Part shown: positions 1 to 6,279 of the stretch, in pieces
How positions within the stretch are numbered: position 1 is the first letter of the stretch
Layout of the letters: each line of letters opens with the position of its first letter
NCBI GenBank assembly: GCA_030632175.1
Contig: DAOVVG010000011.1
Span: 1 to 21,724 of the forward strand
DNA from: Gammaproteobacteria bacterium
GTDB taxonomy: Bacteria; Pseudomonadota; Gammaproteobacteria; UBA9214
Reading direction: 5' to 3'
Length of the DNA stretch: 21,724 nt
The notes under the pieces: generated by a model
What the model saw: only the letters and a program-made list of their open reading frames with translations
Told to the model about the DNA's origin: nothing
The model's database searches: none
Program-made: the position numbers and the translations under genes

Positions 1-371
1 GCCGAGATTATTACAGCATCTGACAGTCCGCAGCTTGGTGACCGTGCTTTGACAATATACCCGCAAAGCGAATTCAGGACTTCTGACTGTATTTCTGCAA
101 AATCTCGAAGGCGGGCGGTTATGTCAAGTTCTGGCGTGCTGTTGAAGATTGCACGAATACTGTTGTCTTTGCTTATGAGGTCTATTGGTGGGCGAGGCGT
201 GCCAAGACCAATGGCAACTTCGGGGCAGAGCGGGGTAAAAACGAAATAACGTCCAAGAGTGTCAAGGGCATATTGATTATGTTTATTCTTGCCATCGTAT
301 CTGACATTTTCCCCGAGTAGGCAGCTGCTGATGGCGAGTTTTATTGGTATGTTTCGACTCAAGAGATCCAT
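1..371 (-). CDS. DUF523 family cysteine protein (thiouracil desulfurase TudS-like), N-terminal part, runs off left edge
   Basis: Reading leftward from an ATG at 371, the first 123 codons are visible and the frame stays open to the window edge. Three family landmarks appear: ISSCLLGENVRYDG (Cys17), TPLCPEVAIGLGTPRPP (Cys49, Glu51) and KARSPSCG (Cys114). In the DUF523/TudS family three conserved cysteines hold a [4Fe-4S] cluster, and characterised members remove sulfur from 2-thiouracil; other members are uncharacterised. The ATG is chosen because it places the first cysteine near residue 17, as is usual. The frame is open further upstream, but that part is AT-rich and lacks family motifs, and no strong Shine-Dalgarno is seen. 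The C-terminus is missing, so I cannot say whether a DUF1722 domain follows. It is divergent from rpfF with 246 bases between the start codons. Family assignment is firm; substrate is inferred. Confidence 0.85.
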   Translation of the reverse strand, partial: MDLLSRNIPIKLAISSCLLGENVRYDGKNKHNQYALDTLGRYFVFTPLCPEVAIGLGTPRPPIDLISKDNSIRAIFNSTPELDITARLRDFAEIQSEVLNSLCGYIVKARSPSCGLSDAVIIS

Positions 372-617
372 TTTTACCCAGTGCTGTGCTTTTGTGGGTT
401 CTCGTTGTATTGATACGCTAAATTGGGTAGTTGACGGAATATCTATATATATGAGGAGCTTCAAACATATTACACCACATATAGGTTTTTGCAGTTTAGA
501 GTTAAACCTCTTGTACTGTAAGGTAATAAGAAGTATAAACTGAAGGCGAAAATAACAAAAAATAAGAGTTTGTTTTGACTGGAAATACGTTCGATCTTTT
601 AAACGGAGATGATAGAA
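372..617. other. Divergent intergenic region between the DUF523 gene and rpfF
   Basis: AT-rich spacer carrying the start signals of both flanking genes. On the minus strand a weak promoter candidate for the DUF523 gene is TTGAAG (complement of 459–464) and TATTCC (complement of 436–441), 17 bases apart. On the plus strand TTGACT lies at 575–580, just ahead of rpfF. No RNA gene or coding sequence was recognised here. Short open frames on the plus strand from position 49 to 543 are shadows of the DUF523 gene and of this spacer. Confidence 0.4.
575..603 (+). promoter_or_regulatory. Possible rpfF promoter (TTGACT–17–TTTAAA)
   Basis: TTGACT at 575–580 and TTTAAA at 598–603 are separated by 17 bases, a sigma-70-like arrangement. 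The expected transcription start, about 609–611, lies downstream of the GGAG at 605–608 that appears to serve the rpfF start at 618. A transcript from here would therefore lose that ribosome binding site and could begin at or next to the ATG at 609. Either the promoter is spurious, or rpfF is also made from a leaderless message. Confidence 0.3.
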
Positions 618-1520
618 ATGCATAACAATAATTCTACCTCGCTCGTTCAATTTTACGATCAACTCATCACTGAATTTAAAGAAGAACAAGGGGTTATGTG
701 GTGTTACGCAAACCCAAGTCCGAGGCCCTGTTTCACACCTCAATTATTGAATGATTTAATTAAGTTTTTGAAAGCAATTAGACATAAAAATTCGGCAGAT
801 CTCAGGTCTGGATTACATCCCTCTGTAAAGTACTTAATTCTTGGTTCATACCGTCCTGGGGTGTTTAGTCTTGGAGGGGACCTTCAACTGTTTGTTGAGG
901 CGATAAAGGCGAGGGATGTAGACAAACTACGAAGTTATATGAAGCTGAGCATTGATGTGTTGTTTGGGACTTACACAAATATGGATGTTCCGCTGACTAC
1001 TATTGCATTGATTCGTGGTAATGCGCTTGGAGCCGGTTTTGAGGGCGCGCTGGCATGCGATTATCTCGTTGCGGAAAAAAGCGTGCAGTTGGGGTTTCCT
1101 GAGGTTCTCTTTAATATGTTTCCCGGAATGGGAGCATACAGCTTTCTTTCAAGACGGATAAGCCCTGTCTTGGTAGAAAAGATGATTTTAAGTGGGCGCA
1201 TATATACTGCCGAGGAACTCTTTGAGATTGGAGTCGTTGATATTTTGGCTGAAGATGGTGAAGGCGTGGCAGAGGTTGGTAGATTTATTAAACGACATGA
1301 AAAGAACAGGAATACAAGAGAATCGCTGCTTAAAATAAGGAACCGCGTGAATCCAGTGACGTTGGATGAACTTTTGGATATTGGCGAGATTTGGGTTGAA
1401 GCTGCGATGTCACTTACGACAAGAGAGCTTAAAGTGATGGACAGGCTCATTCGATCTCAGGACAGGATGGCAAAGTCTCTCTTAAATACAGCTAAAGATG
1501 ATATTCGGATAAATGGATAG
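618..1520 (+). CDS. rpfF: RpfF-type DSF synthase (crotonase-fold enoyl-CoA hydratase/thioesterase)
   Basis: A 300-residue protein of the crotonase superfamily, matching the RpfF subgroup that makes cis-2-unsaturated fatty acid signals (DSF family) by dehydrating 3-hydroxyacyl-ACP and then releasing the acid. The diagnostic stretch is GAGFEGALACDYL, then GFPEVLFNMFPGMGAYSFL, giving Glu142 and Glu162 where Xanthomonas RpfF has catalytic Glu141 and Glu161. Met171, Trp259 and Leu277 sit one position from the recalled Xanthomonas acyl-pocket residues Met170, Trp258 and Leu276. An oxyanion-hole segment (FSLGGDL) is near residue 83. ATG 618 is preferred over ATG 609 because GGAG (605–608) is 9 bases from the former but directly touches the latter. 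The gene stands alone on the plus strand and converges on the small gene and rpfC. No rpfB is adjacent. Exact acyl chain length cannot be read from sequence. Confidence 0.93.
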   Translation: MHNNNSTSLVQFYDQLITEFKEEQGVMWCYANPSPRPCFTPQLLNDLIKFLKAIRHKNSADLRSGLHPSVKYLILGSYRPGVFSLGGDLQLFVEAIKARDVDKLRSYMKLSIDVLFGTYTNMDVPLTTIALIRGNALGAGFEGALACDYLVAEKSVQLGFPEVLFNMFPGMGAYSFLSRRISPVLVEKMILSGRIYTAEELFEIGVVDILAEDGEGVAEVGRFIKRHEKNRNTRESLLKIRNRVNPVTLDELLDIGEIWVEAAMSLTTRELKVMDRLIRSQDRMAKSLLNTAKDDIRING

Positions 1521-1571
1521 AAAAAGTAGTTGATGTGGTTCAGATCTTTATCTGACATGAGTCGCTAAATA

Positions 1572-1831
1572 TTATTTCAGTATCTTTAGGTGTGGTCTTT
1601 TTGGTTGATCTGATTCATCAAGACTCTGCTCCATTATTTTCAGAATAACTGTTCGTTGTAGTGCGGCCAGCTTTTTAAGGTCGACCATTTTCTTGGTATG
1701 TTCACCGTAGTTTTTTTCTCGTACTCCATTTCAAGAATGATCGCACCCAGGTCAGCGGCTGACTCCTCAAGAGTTTTATCCTGGTTTGAATAATCGGCTA
1801 TGATGTCTGCAAAGCTGGGTATCTTTGTCAT
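1572..1831 (-). pseudogene. Small gene of unknown function with an apparent -1 frameshift in a 7-A run
   Basis: From ATG 1831 the open frame gives 63 residues and stops at 1640. The run of seven A (minus strand; T's at 1711–1717) marks a change of coding frame. Before it the protein is helix-like (IPSFADIIADYSNQDKTLEE). After it the natural continuation lies in the -1 frame (YGEHTKKMVDLKKLAALQR, then TVILKIMEQSLDES) and ends at TAA 1572–1574. Restoring one A gives an 86-residue, highly charged, mostly helical protein with no signal peptide or membrane segment. The unshifted tail looks non-coding. The cause may be a homopolymer sequencing error, a real inactivating deletion, or programmed slippage on tandem AAA codons. 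I do not recognise the family. It sits between the 3' ends of rpfF and rpfC, 51 bases from the rpfF stop, on the rpfC strand. A weak purine stretch (GTGAG) precedes the ATG. Confidence 0.5.
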
Positions 1832-2124
1832 GTGCGCTCACGTTTTTATTGTCTGTATTCCTACGAAAGAATAGGCGAAAAGCCAGACCATAGTTCAACT
1901 AGCTCTCTCTGATCTCTCGTTTTAAATATATATCATGATCTGCCTGAGGATTTCTTATTCTGGTGCTTTTTGTGCTACTGCGCAAGCCCTGTGATCCGGC
2001 CGTATACCAACGTATGCTTTGCAGGATGGTAAGTAGATTTGGCGGGAGATGTGCGTGAAAAGATGCCTGGTTTGGCACATATACTTCCGTTATAAATGCT
2101 AACCGTCAGATATAACCGAGTTTG
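1832..2124. other. Non-coding spacer between the small gene and rpfC
   Basis: About 290 AT-rich bases without a convincing gene on either strand. Downstream of the rpfC stop, reading on the minus strand, there is an imperfect inverted repeat: ATGTGC at 2049–2054 pairs with GCACAT at 2075–2080, and inside it TGCC (2064–2067) pairs with GGCA (2074–2077), followed by a short T-rich tract. This may be a weak rpfC terminator. A promoter for the small gene may also lie here, but nothing stands out clearly. Confidence 0.35.
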
Positions 2125-4653
2125 CTACATTGTTGACTTGGATCCTGCACCCCTATCTTCGATATCCTCAAGGTACTTTAGCAAGGCTTGTTTTGTTTCC
2201 AAAAATGTAGCAGATATCGATCTTAAGCTGGTTACGTATTCTGAATCGTTGTTATATGACTTCTGTTCATCTTTGCAGCATGAGTGAAGCTTCATTGCTC
2301 CGATGCTTCCAGAGCTTCCTTTTAGCGCGTGTACATTCTCTCTGTATGGGGCGTATAGCTTTTCTGAGACGTTATGTTCCATTAAGGTTAACTGCTTTTC
2401 TGTATCTGATATAAATCCATCGATTAATACAGAGATAAAAGCGTTGTCAGCAGACATGTCGCTGAGTTGTTTCAGTATCGTGTAGTCAAGTATCTGGTTA
2501 TTGTTGTTTTTTATGTTCTTGCTGCGCGTATTCTCGGGCTCACTATGGTTCTCGTTTGTAATTGTTTTGTTGGTCAAGGTATCAATTGCACAAAGTAACT
2601 TGCTCACATTAATAGGTTTTGTCAGGTATGAATCAACATTTGCGTCCTTGCACTCGTTTAGAGCTTCAGTTGTTGCATTGGCGGTCAAGATGATGACGGG
2701 CAATCGATCATCCTTGTTGGTCGAAAAGTTATAGATCTTCGCTGCCTCGATTCCTCCCATCACTGGCATTTGCATGTCCATAATAATAAGGTCGAAAGAG
2801 ACGCTTTCTAGGACATCAAGAGCTTCTTGCCCATTATTTACGATATATGGGGTATGTCCCGCTCGTTCGAGTATTTTTTGGATAACCAGTTGATTGGTCT
2901 TGTTGTCTTCAGCAATAAGTACTCTAACCCCATTTTTTTGGTTGTTTTTTGCGTGGTTGAGTATATTAATTACATCGTCGCTCTCAATGTCGTTGATCCC
3001 AGACGCATGAAGGGAGTTAAATAACAGAGACCTGTTTATTGGCGACGTGAGTATGTGTGCATAGTCGTGTTCGGCGCCATATATTATTGCAGCATCTGAA
3101 GAAGAGTCATTTATTAAGATGACCGGAATACCTTTAGTTGCTGAGTTGGATGAAAGTGTCTTTGGTAAATCAAATAACCTATCTCCAAGGCAGGTAGCGT
3201 CAGCAATAATCATAGAAATATTATTATTTTCTGTATTTACGAGTTTGTTTATCGCCTCGTCTATATTTTCCTCAAATACGTGGGATACGCCCCATGTCGA
3301 TAGCATATCTTTAATAATATTGTTTTCGTCATTAGATATAACCATTGTGCTCAATTTATTTAGTAGATTTGAGCTTTCGATGTTGTTGGAGCGCTTCTGT
3401 TTGATAAAAGGTATTTCTATCCAGAAGGTGCTACCTTTACCTGGAACGCTGTGTATGCCAATTTCTCCACTCATTAAGTTAACGATTTGTTTCGATATGG
3501 CCGTTCCCAACCCAGTGCCTCCATACTTTCGAGTTGTTGAACTGTCAGCCTGCTTAAAGTCTTCGAATATAGATTGCTGTGATTCAAGTGGAATTCCGAT
3601 TCCTGTATCAATAACCTCAAATCTTATTCTTGTTGACTCTGCATTTTCCTCGCATGTGCTGATCCTAAGCGTTACGCTGCCCTTCTCTGTGAATTTCACT
3701 GCATTACCAATAAGGTTGACGAAAACCTGTCTAAGATGATGCGGGTCTCCCTTAAGAAGGAATGACGTTGAGGGTGATATCTCTGTTACTAGAGTGAGAC
3801 CTTTCGATTCAGCCTGCGCTCTCATTATGGTAGTTGTATTTTTTATTAAAGCATGAAGATCAAAATCTGTCTCTTCTATACATAATTTACCTGCCTCGAT
3901 CTTTGAAATATCCAGAATGTCTTCAATAAGAGTCAATAAGGTATTGGCGGAGGCGCGTAGCGTTGAGGCAAGTTCACTCTGTTCTTGGGATAGTTCTGTG
4001 CCCATCATGAGGTCGCTCATCCCAATAACCCCGTTGAGTGGTGTGCGTATCTCATGGCTCATGTTTGCAAGAAATACGCTTTTGGATTTGTTTGCCTCTT
4101 CAGCAGCAGCCTTGGCCTTTGTTAATTTTCCAAGAAGTATTGAATAAAAGGCGGGTAATACAATTAGGCCGATAAGTAAACCTACTCCTGCAGTCTTTTG
4201 TTCGATCCAGTACTCAGTTGTCATTAGCACGACGCTAAATTCTATGACGCCAATTATAGTTGCGGCGAGTAAATACTTTTGGCCGAATCTCATGCCGTAA
4301 CCGACAATCAGCCAGAGATATACGGAAAAACAAATTGTTGCCTCATCGCCACCTATGTGTAATGTGAAAGATAGCAGAGTAAGATCTGCCAACAACGTAA
4401 ATGATCTGCGGGTATGGGATGTGCCAGGGATAGCCTTGAATGAAAATAAAATCAGTATCGCAATAAAGTCATATATGGTTAGGAGGCCAACTGGCTGATT
4501 AAGGATATTTTCATATCCCGACAAGTAATAGTGGAGTGAGAAATAAACAGTAATTGACGATAGAATTACAAGTCTTATAACAGCTTGCTGAAATTCCGAA
4601 TTAGTGCGTGAATCCGGAAATTCAAAAGTATTTCTGGCTAGTGTAAGCATCAT
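2125..4653 (-). CDS. rpfC: RpfC-type hybrid sensor histidine kinase (membrane sensor, HisKA, ATPase, pseudo-receiver, receiver, HPt)
   Basis: An 842-residue inner-membrane hybrid kinase expected to sense DSF and feed phosphate to RpfG. Residues about 22–176 hold five or six membrane helices and no large periplasmic domain, as in Xanthomonas RpfC; the segment SHTRR near residue 80 and GYGMRFGQKYLLAAT near 118 resemble that protein. Then come HisKA with FLANMSHEIRTPLNG (His200), a HATPase with Asn313/Asn317, DTGIGIP at 349 and GGTGLGTA at 378, a degenerate receiver (about 434–555), a full receiver (Glu582, Asp583, Asp626, Thr657, Lys679) and an HPt domain with HALKGSSGS (His775). The first receiver keeps an Asp at 485 but has Asn515 and Ser537 where Thr and Lys are expected. 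The start is one of two adjacent ATGs, 19 bases after the rpfG stop, with no clear Shine-Dalgarno, so coupling to rpfG is likely. DSF as ligand is inferred from family and neighbours. Confidence 0.9.
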   Translation of the reverse strand: MMLTLARNTFEFPDSRTNSEFQQAVIRLVILSSITVYFSLHYYLSGYENILNQPVGLLTIYDFIAILILFSFKAIPGTSHTRRSFTLLADLTLLSFTLHIGGDEATICFSVYLWLIVGYGMRFGQKYLLAATIIGVIEFSVVLMTTEYWIEQKTAGVGLLIGLIVLPAFYSILLGKLTKAKAAAEEANKSKSVFLANMSHEIRTPLNGVIGMSDLMMGTELSQEQSELASTLRASANTLLTLIEDILDISKIEAGKLCIEETDFDLHALIKNTTTIMRAQAESKGLTLVTEISPSTSFLLKGDPHHLRQVFVNLIGNAVKFTEKGSVTLRISTCEENAESTRIRFEVIDTGIGIPLESQQSIFEDFKQADSSTTRKYGGTGLGTAISKQIVNLMSGEIGIHSVPGKGSTFWIEIPFIKQKRSNNIESSNLLNKLSTMVISNDENNIIKDMLSTWGVSHVFEENIDEAINKLVNTENNNISMIIADATCLGDRLFDLPKTLSSNSATKGIPVILINDSSSDAAIIYGAEHDYAHILTSPINRSLLFNSLHASGINDIESDDVINILNHAKNNQKNGVRVLIAEDNKTNQLVIQKILERAGHTPYIVNNGQEALDVLESVSFDLIIMDMQMPVMGGIEAAKIYNFSTNKDDRLPVIILTANATTEALNECKDANVDSYLTKPINVSKLLCAIDTLTNKTITNENHSEPENTRSKNIKNNNNQILDYTILKQLSDMSADNAFISVLIDGFISDTEKQLTLMEHNVSEKLYAPYRENVHALKGSSGSIGAMKLHSCCKDEQKSYNNDSEYVTSLRSISATFLETKQALLKYLEDIEDRGAGSKSTM

Positions 4654-4672
4654 TCGTGTGTAAACTTTTCAG

Positions 4673-5731
4673 TTATACCGCTTTTGTATCTGGTAAATCT
4701 GGCAGCATCCCCTGGATCTTGGTGATGTTATCAAGCTTAGTCTTAAATGCCTCGAAGCATTCAGGATCAAAGTGCTTGCCTTTGTGGCTCTCCATGTACT
4801 CAATGGCGGCCTCTGATGGCCAGGCATTTTTATAAGGACGTTCAGATACAAGAGCGTCATACACGTCTGCTATAGCGACAATTCTTGCTTCAGTAGGGAT
4901 ATCGTTACCTTTTTTCCCATAGGGATATCCTGTGCCGTCAAACTTTTCGTGATGGCCAAGTGCGATGACTGCCCCCATCTGAAGGAACGGGGACGGGCTG
5001 TCTTTTAAAATGTCATAGCCGATTATTGTGTGACTCTTCATGATTTCAAATTCTTTGCTCGACAGTTTTCCCGGCTTCAACAGGATGTCATCCCGGATAC
5101 CAATTTTCCCAATGTCATGCATGGGTGCGGCCATTTCGATTACGTCTGCTTCGTCTTTCGAGAAGCCGAGTTGTTCAGCGATTATGCGTGAGTACTTGGC
5201 CATGCGAATGACGTGGTTACCGGTTTCTTCGTCGCGATATTCGCCGGCACGTGCAAGGCGTAACAGGGTTTCGCGTTCTCGCATACGTATTTCACTGGTT
5301 GCTTCTGCAACTCGGCGTTCCAGCCAGTGTGATCGTTCGCTGATAATCTTGTATTGCTGGTGCTGGATGAGCAGGTTGCGGCTACGTGCACGGCATTCGT
5401 GATGGTCAACTGGCTTCATGAGGAAGTCGGTTGCGCCTACTTCCAGTGCTTCATAACGAACATTCTTGTCTTCTATTGAAGTGACCATGATGACCGGTAT
5501 GTGCGTAAATGCCGGATTGGAGCGAAGTCTCTTGATGAACTCGATGCCGTTCATTTCCGGCATTTTGTAATCCGTCAGGACGAGATTGAATGAATTGCTC
5601 TCTGTCCACTTCAGTGCTTCTATCGGATCTGCAAATGCCTTCACGGTCAGATTTTCTTCAATGGAACTGACCAGCTGTTGCAGGATCTGGCGGCTGGTGA
5701 GTTGGTCATCAATTATCAGGATCGTTGCCAT
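4673..5731 (-). CDS. rpfG: RpfG-type response regulator with HD-GYP c-di-GMP phosphodiesterase
   Basis: A 352-residue cytoplasmic two-domain regulator. Residues 1–120 are a receiver with acidic pocket Asp8/Asp9, phospho-acceptor Asp54 (LTDYKMPEMNG), Thr84 and Lys106 (MKPVD). A helical linker (about 121–160) leads to an HD-GYP domain. Its metal and signature residues are intact: GNHVIRM (His173), HDIGKIG (His205, Asp206), KSH (His234), GHHEKFDGTGYP (His260, His261, GYP 268–270) and AIADVYDAL. HD-GYP domains of this kind hydrolyse cyclic di-GMP, and in Xanthomonas RpfG does so when phosphorylated by RpfC. An upstream in-frame ATG at 5800 would add 23 residues. ATG 5731 is preferred because the family begins right at the receiver and AGAGAA lies just upstream. 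It is the first gene of a two-gene unit with rpfC. Confidence 0.92.
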   Translation of the reverse strand: MATILIIDDQLTSRQILQQLVSSIEENLTVKAFADPIEALKWTESNSFNLVLTDYKMPEMNGIEFIKRLRSNPAFTHIPVIMVTSIEDKNVRYEALEVGATDFLMKPVDHHECRARSRNLLIQHQQYKIISERSHWLERRVAEATSEIRMRERETLLRLARAGEYRDEETGNHVIRMAKYSRIIAEQLGFSKDEADVIEMAAPMHDIGKIGIRDDILLKPGKLSSKEFEIMKSHTIIGYDILKDSPSPFLQMGAVIALGHHEKFDGTGYPYGKKGNDIPTEARIVAIADVYDALVSERPYKNAWPSEAAIEYMESHKGKHFDPECFEAFKTKLDNITKIQGMLPDLPDTKAV

Positions 5732-5836
5732 TTCAGTTCTCTTTTGCTCTGTTAATTGTCGGTTTTGGGTACTTGCTGGCCTGTTCCCGACCTTGCCCAT
5801 ATAACTACTTCATATATAAGTTATTGATTAGAATTA

Positions 5837-5864
5837 AGAATATTCTCTAGATTCCTGTATCTAG
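5837..5864. promoter_or_regulatory. Two adjoining palindromes upstream of rpfG, possible operator
   Basis: AGAATATTCT at 5837–5846 is a perfect 10-base palindrome. Immediately after it, CTAGAT (5847–5852) and ATCTAG (5859–5864) form 6-base arms around a 6-base spacer. Both lie 100–135 bases upstream of the preferred rpfG start, where a regulator of rpfG–rpfC could bind. Neither matches a CRP/Clp-type TGTGA–TCACA site. A role is inferred from position and symmetry only; AT-rich DNA produces short palindromes by chance. Confidence 0.3.
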
Positions 5865-5999
5865 TGTTATCGGCAAATAGCCAAAAAAGTTAATAGTTTC
5901 AGGGGCATGTAGTGTGAAGGGGCGGTTACGGGATGACCTGATGCGGTACCAGAAATCTGTTGCCGTGCCAGTTAATGATCAACTGCGCCAGCTGCCTTG

Positions 6000-6027
6000 T
6001 TGCTACCGGGGAGGTAGCCGGTAAAAT
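6000..6027 (+). promoter_or_regulatory. Probable promoter of the DUF2970 gene with inverted repeat in the spacer
   Basis: TTGCTA (6000–6005) and TAAAAT (6022–6027) are 16 bases apart, about 30 bases upstream of the ATG at 6057. Two alternative inverted repeats occupy the -35/spacer zone: GCTACC (6002–6007) with GGTAGC (6013–6018), and TACCGG (6004–6009) with CCGGTA (6018–6023). A repressor or activator could act here, but no regulator is identified. Confidence 0.4.
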
Positions 6028-6056
6028 GCCGCTAACAATTATTTAGAGAGCGCGAT

Positions 6057-6278
6057 ATGGAATCAGGGAAAGATGAAGGGCGTGCGCCCTCCTTGCTTGG
6101 CGTGCTTGGCAGCGTGCTGGCCAGCATGTTTGGCGTACAAAGTAATCGCAGACGTGAAGAGGATTTCACGCACGGTAAACCGTCACAGTATGTGATTATC
6201 GGCTTGCTGGTGACCGTGGTGTTTGTGCTGACACTGTGGGGTGTCGTCAGTCTTGTAATGAAGTTGGCCGGGGTTTAA
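6057..6278 (+). CDS. DUF2970 small membrane protein
   Basis: A 73-residue protein with the layout of the DUF2970 family: an N-terminal segment LLGVLGSVLASMFGVQS (13–29), a polar stretch NRRREEDFTHGKPSQY, and one strong membrane helix at about 45–68. The family is widespread in beta- and gammaproteobacteria, and no function is known to me. AGAG upstream of the ATG at 6057 serves as a modest ribosome binding site. The stop TAA (6276–6278) is separated by a single base from the valS stop codon on the other strand, so the two genes meet tail to tail with no room for a dedicated terminator between them. Confidence 0.85.
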   Translation: MESGKDEGRAPSLLGVLGSVLASMFGVQSNRRREEDFTHGKPSQYVIIGLLVTVVFVLTLWGVVSLVMKLAGV

Positions 6279-6279
6279 G

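Larger units (their letters stand above)
5732..6056. other. Divergent control region between rpfG–rpfC and the DUF2970 gene
   Basis: A spacer of 325 bases. The half next to rpfG (to about 5910) is very AT-rich and carries two adjoining palindromes. The half next to the DUF2970 gene is GC-richer and carries a promoter-like element with its own inverted repeat. A 27-codon open frame beginning at 5941 on the plus strand has no family resemblance or good ribosome binding site, and I do not call it a gene. The sharp composition change here may be the right boundary of the AT-rich rpf block. Confidence 0.4.

Noticed and set aside
49..543. Two short plus-strand open frames at the left edge
   Set aside because: The minus strand here encodes the DUF523 protein with its cysteine motifs, and the second frame ends in AT-rich spacer.
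1540..1555. TCAGAT/ATCTGA hairpin just after rpfF as a terminator
   Set aside because: Stem of only six AT-rich pairs, and no T-run follows on the plus strand.
3119..3739. 206-codon open frame on the plus strand opposite rpfC
   Set aside because: It lies wholly antisense to the kinase catalytic region, whose motifs are intact; the product has no family features.
5941..6024. 27-codon open frame upstream of the DUF2970 gene
   Set aside because: No convincing ribosome site and it spans the predicted promoter of the next gene.
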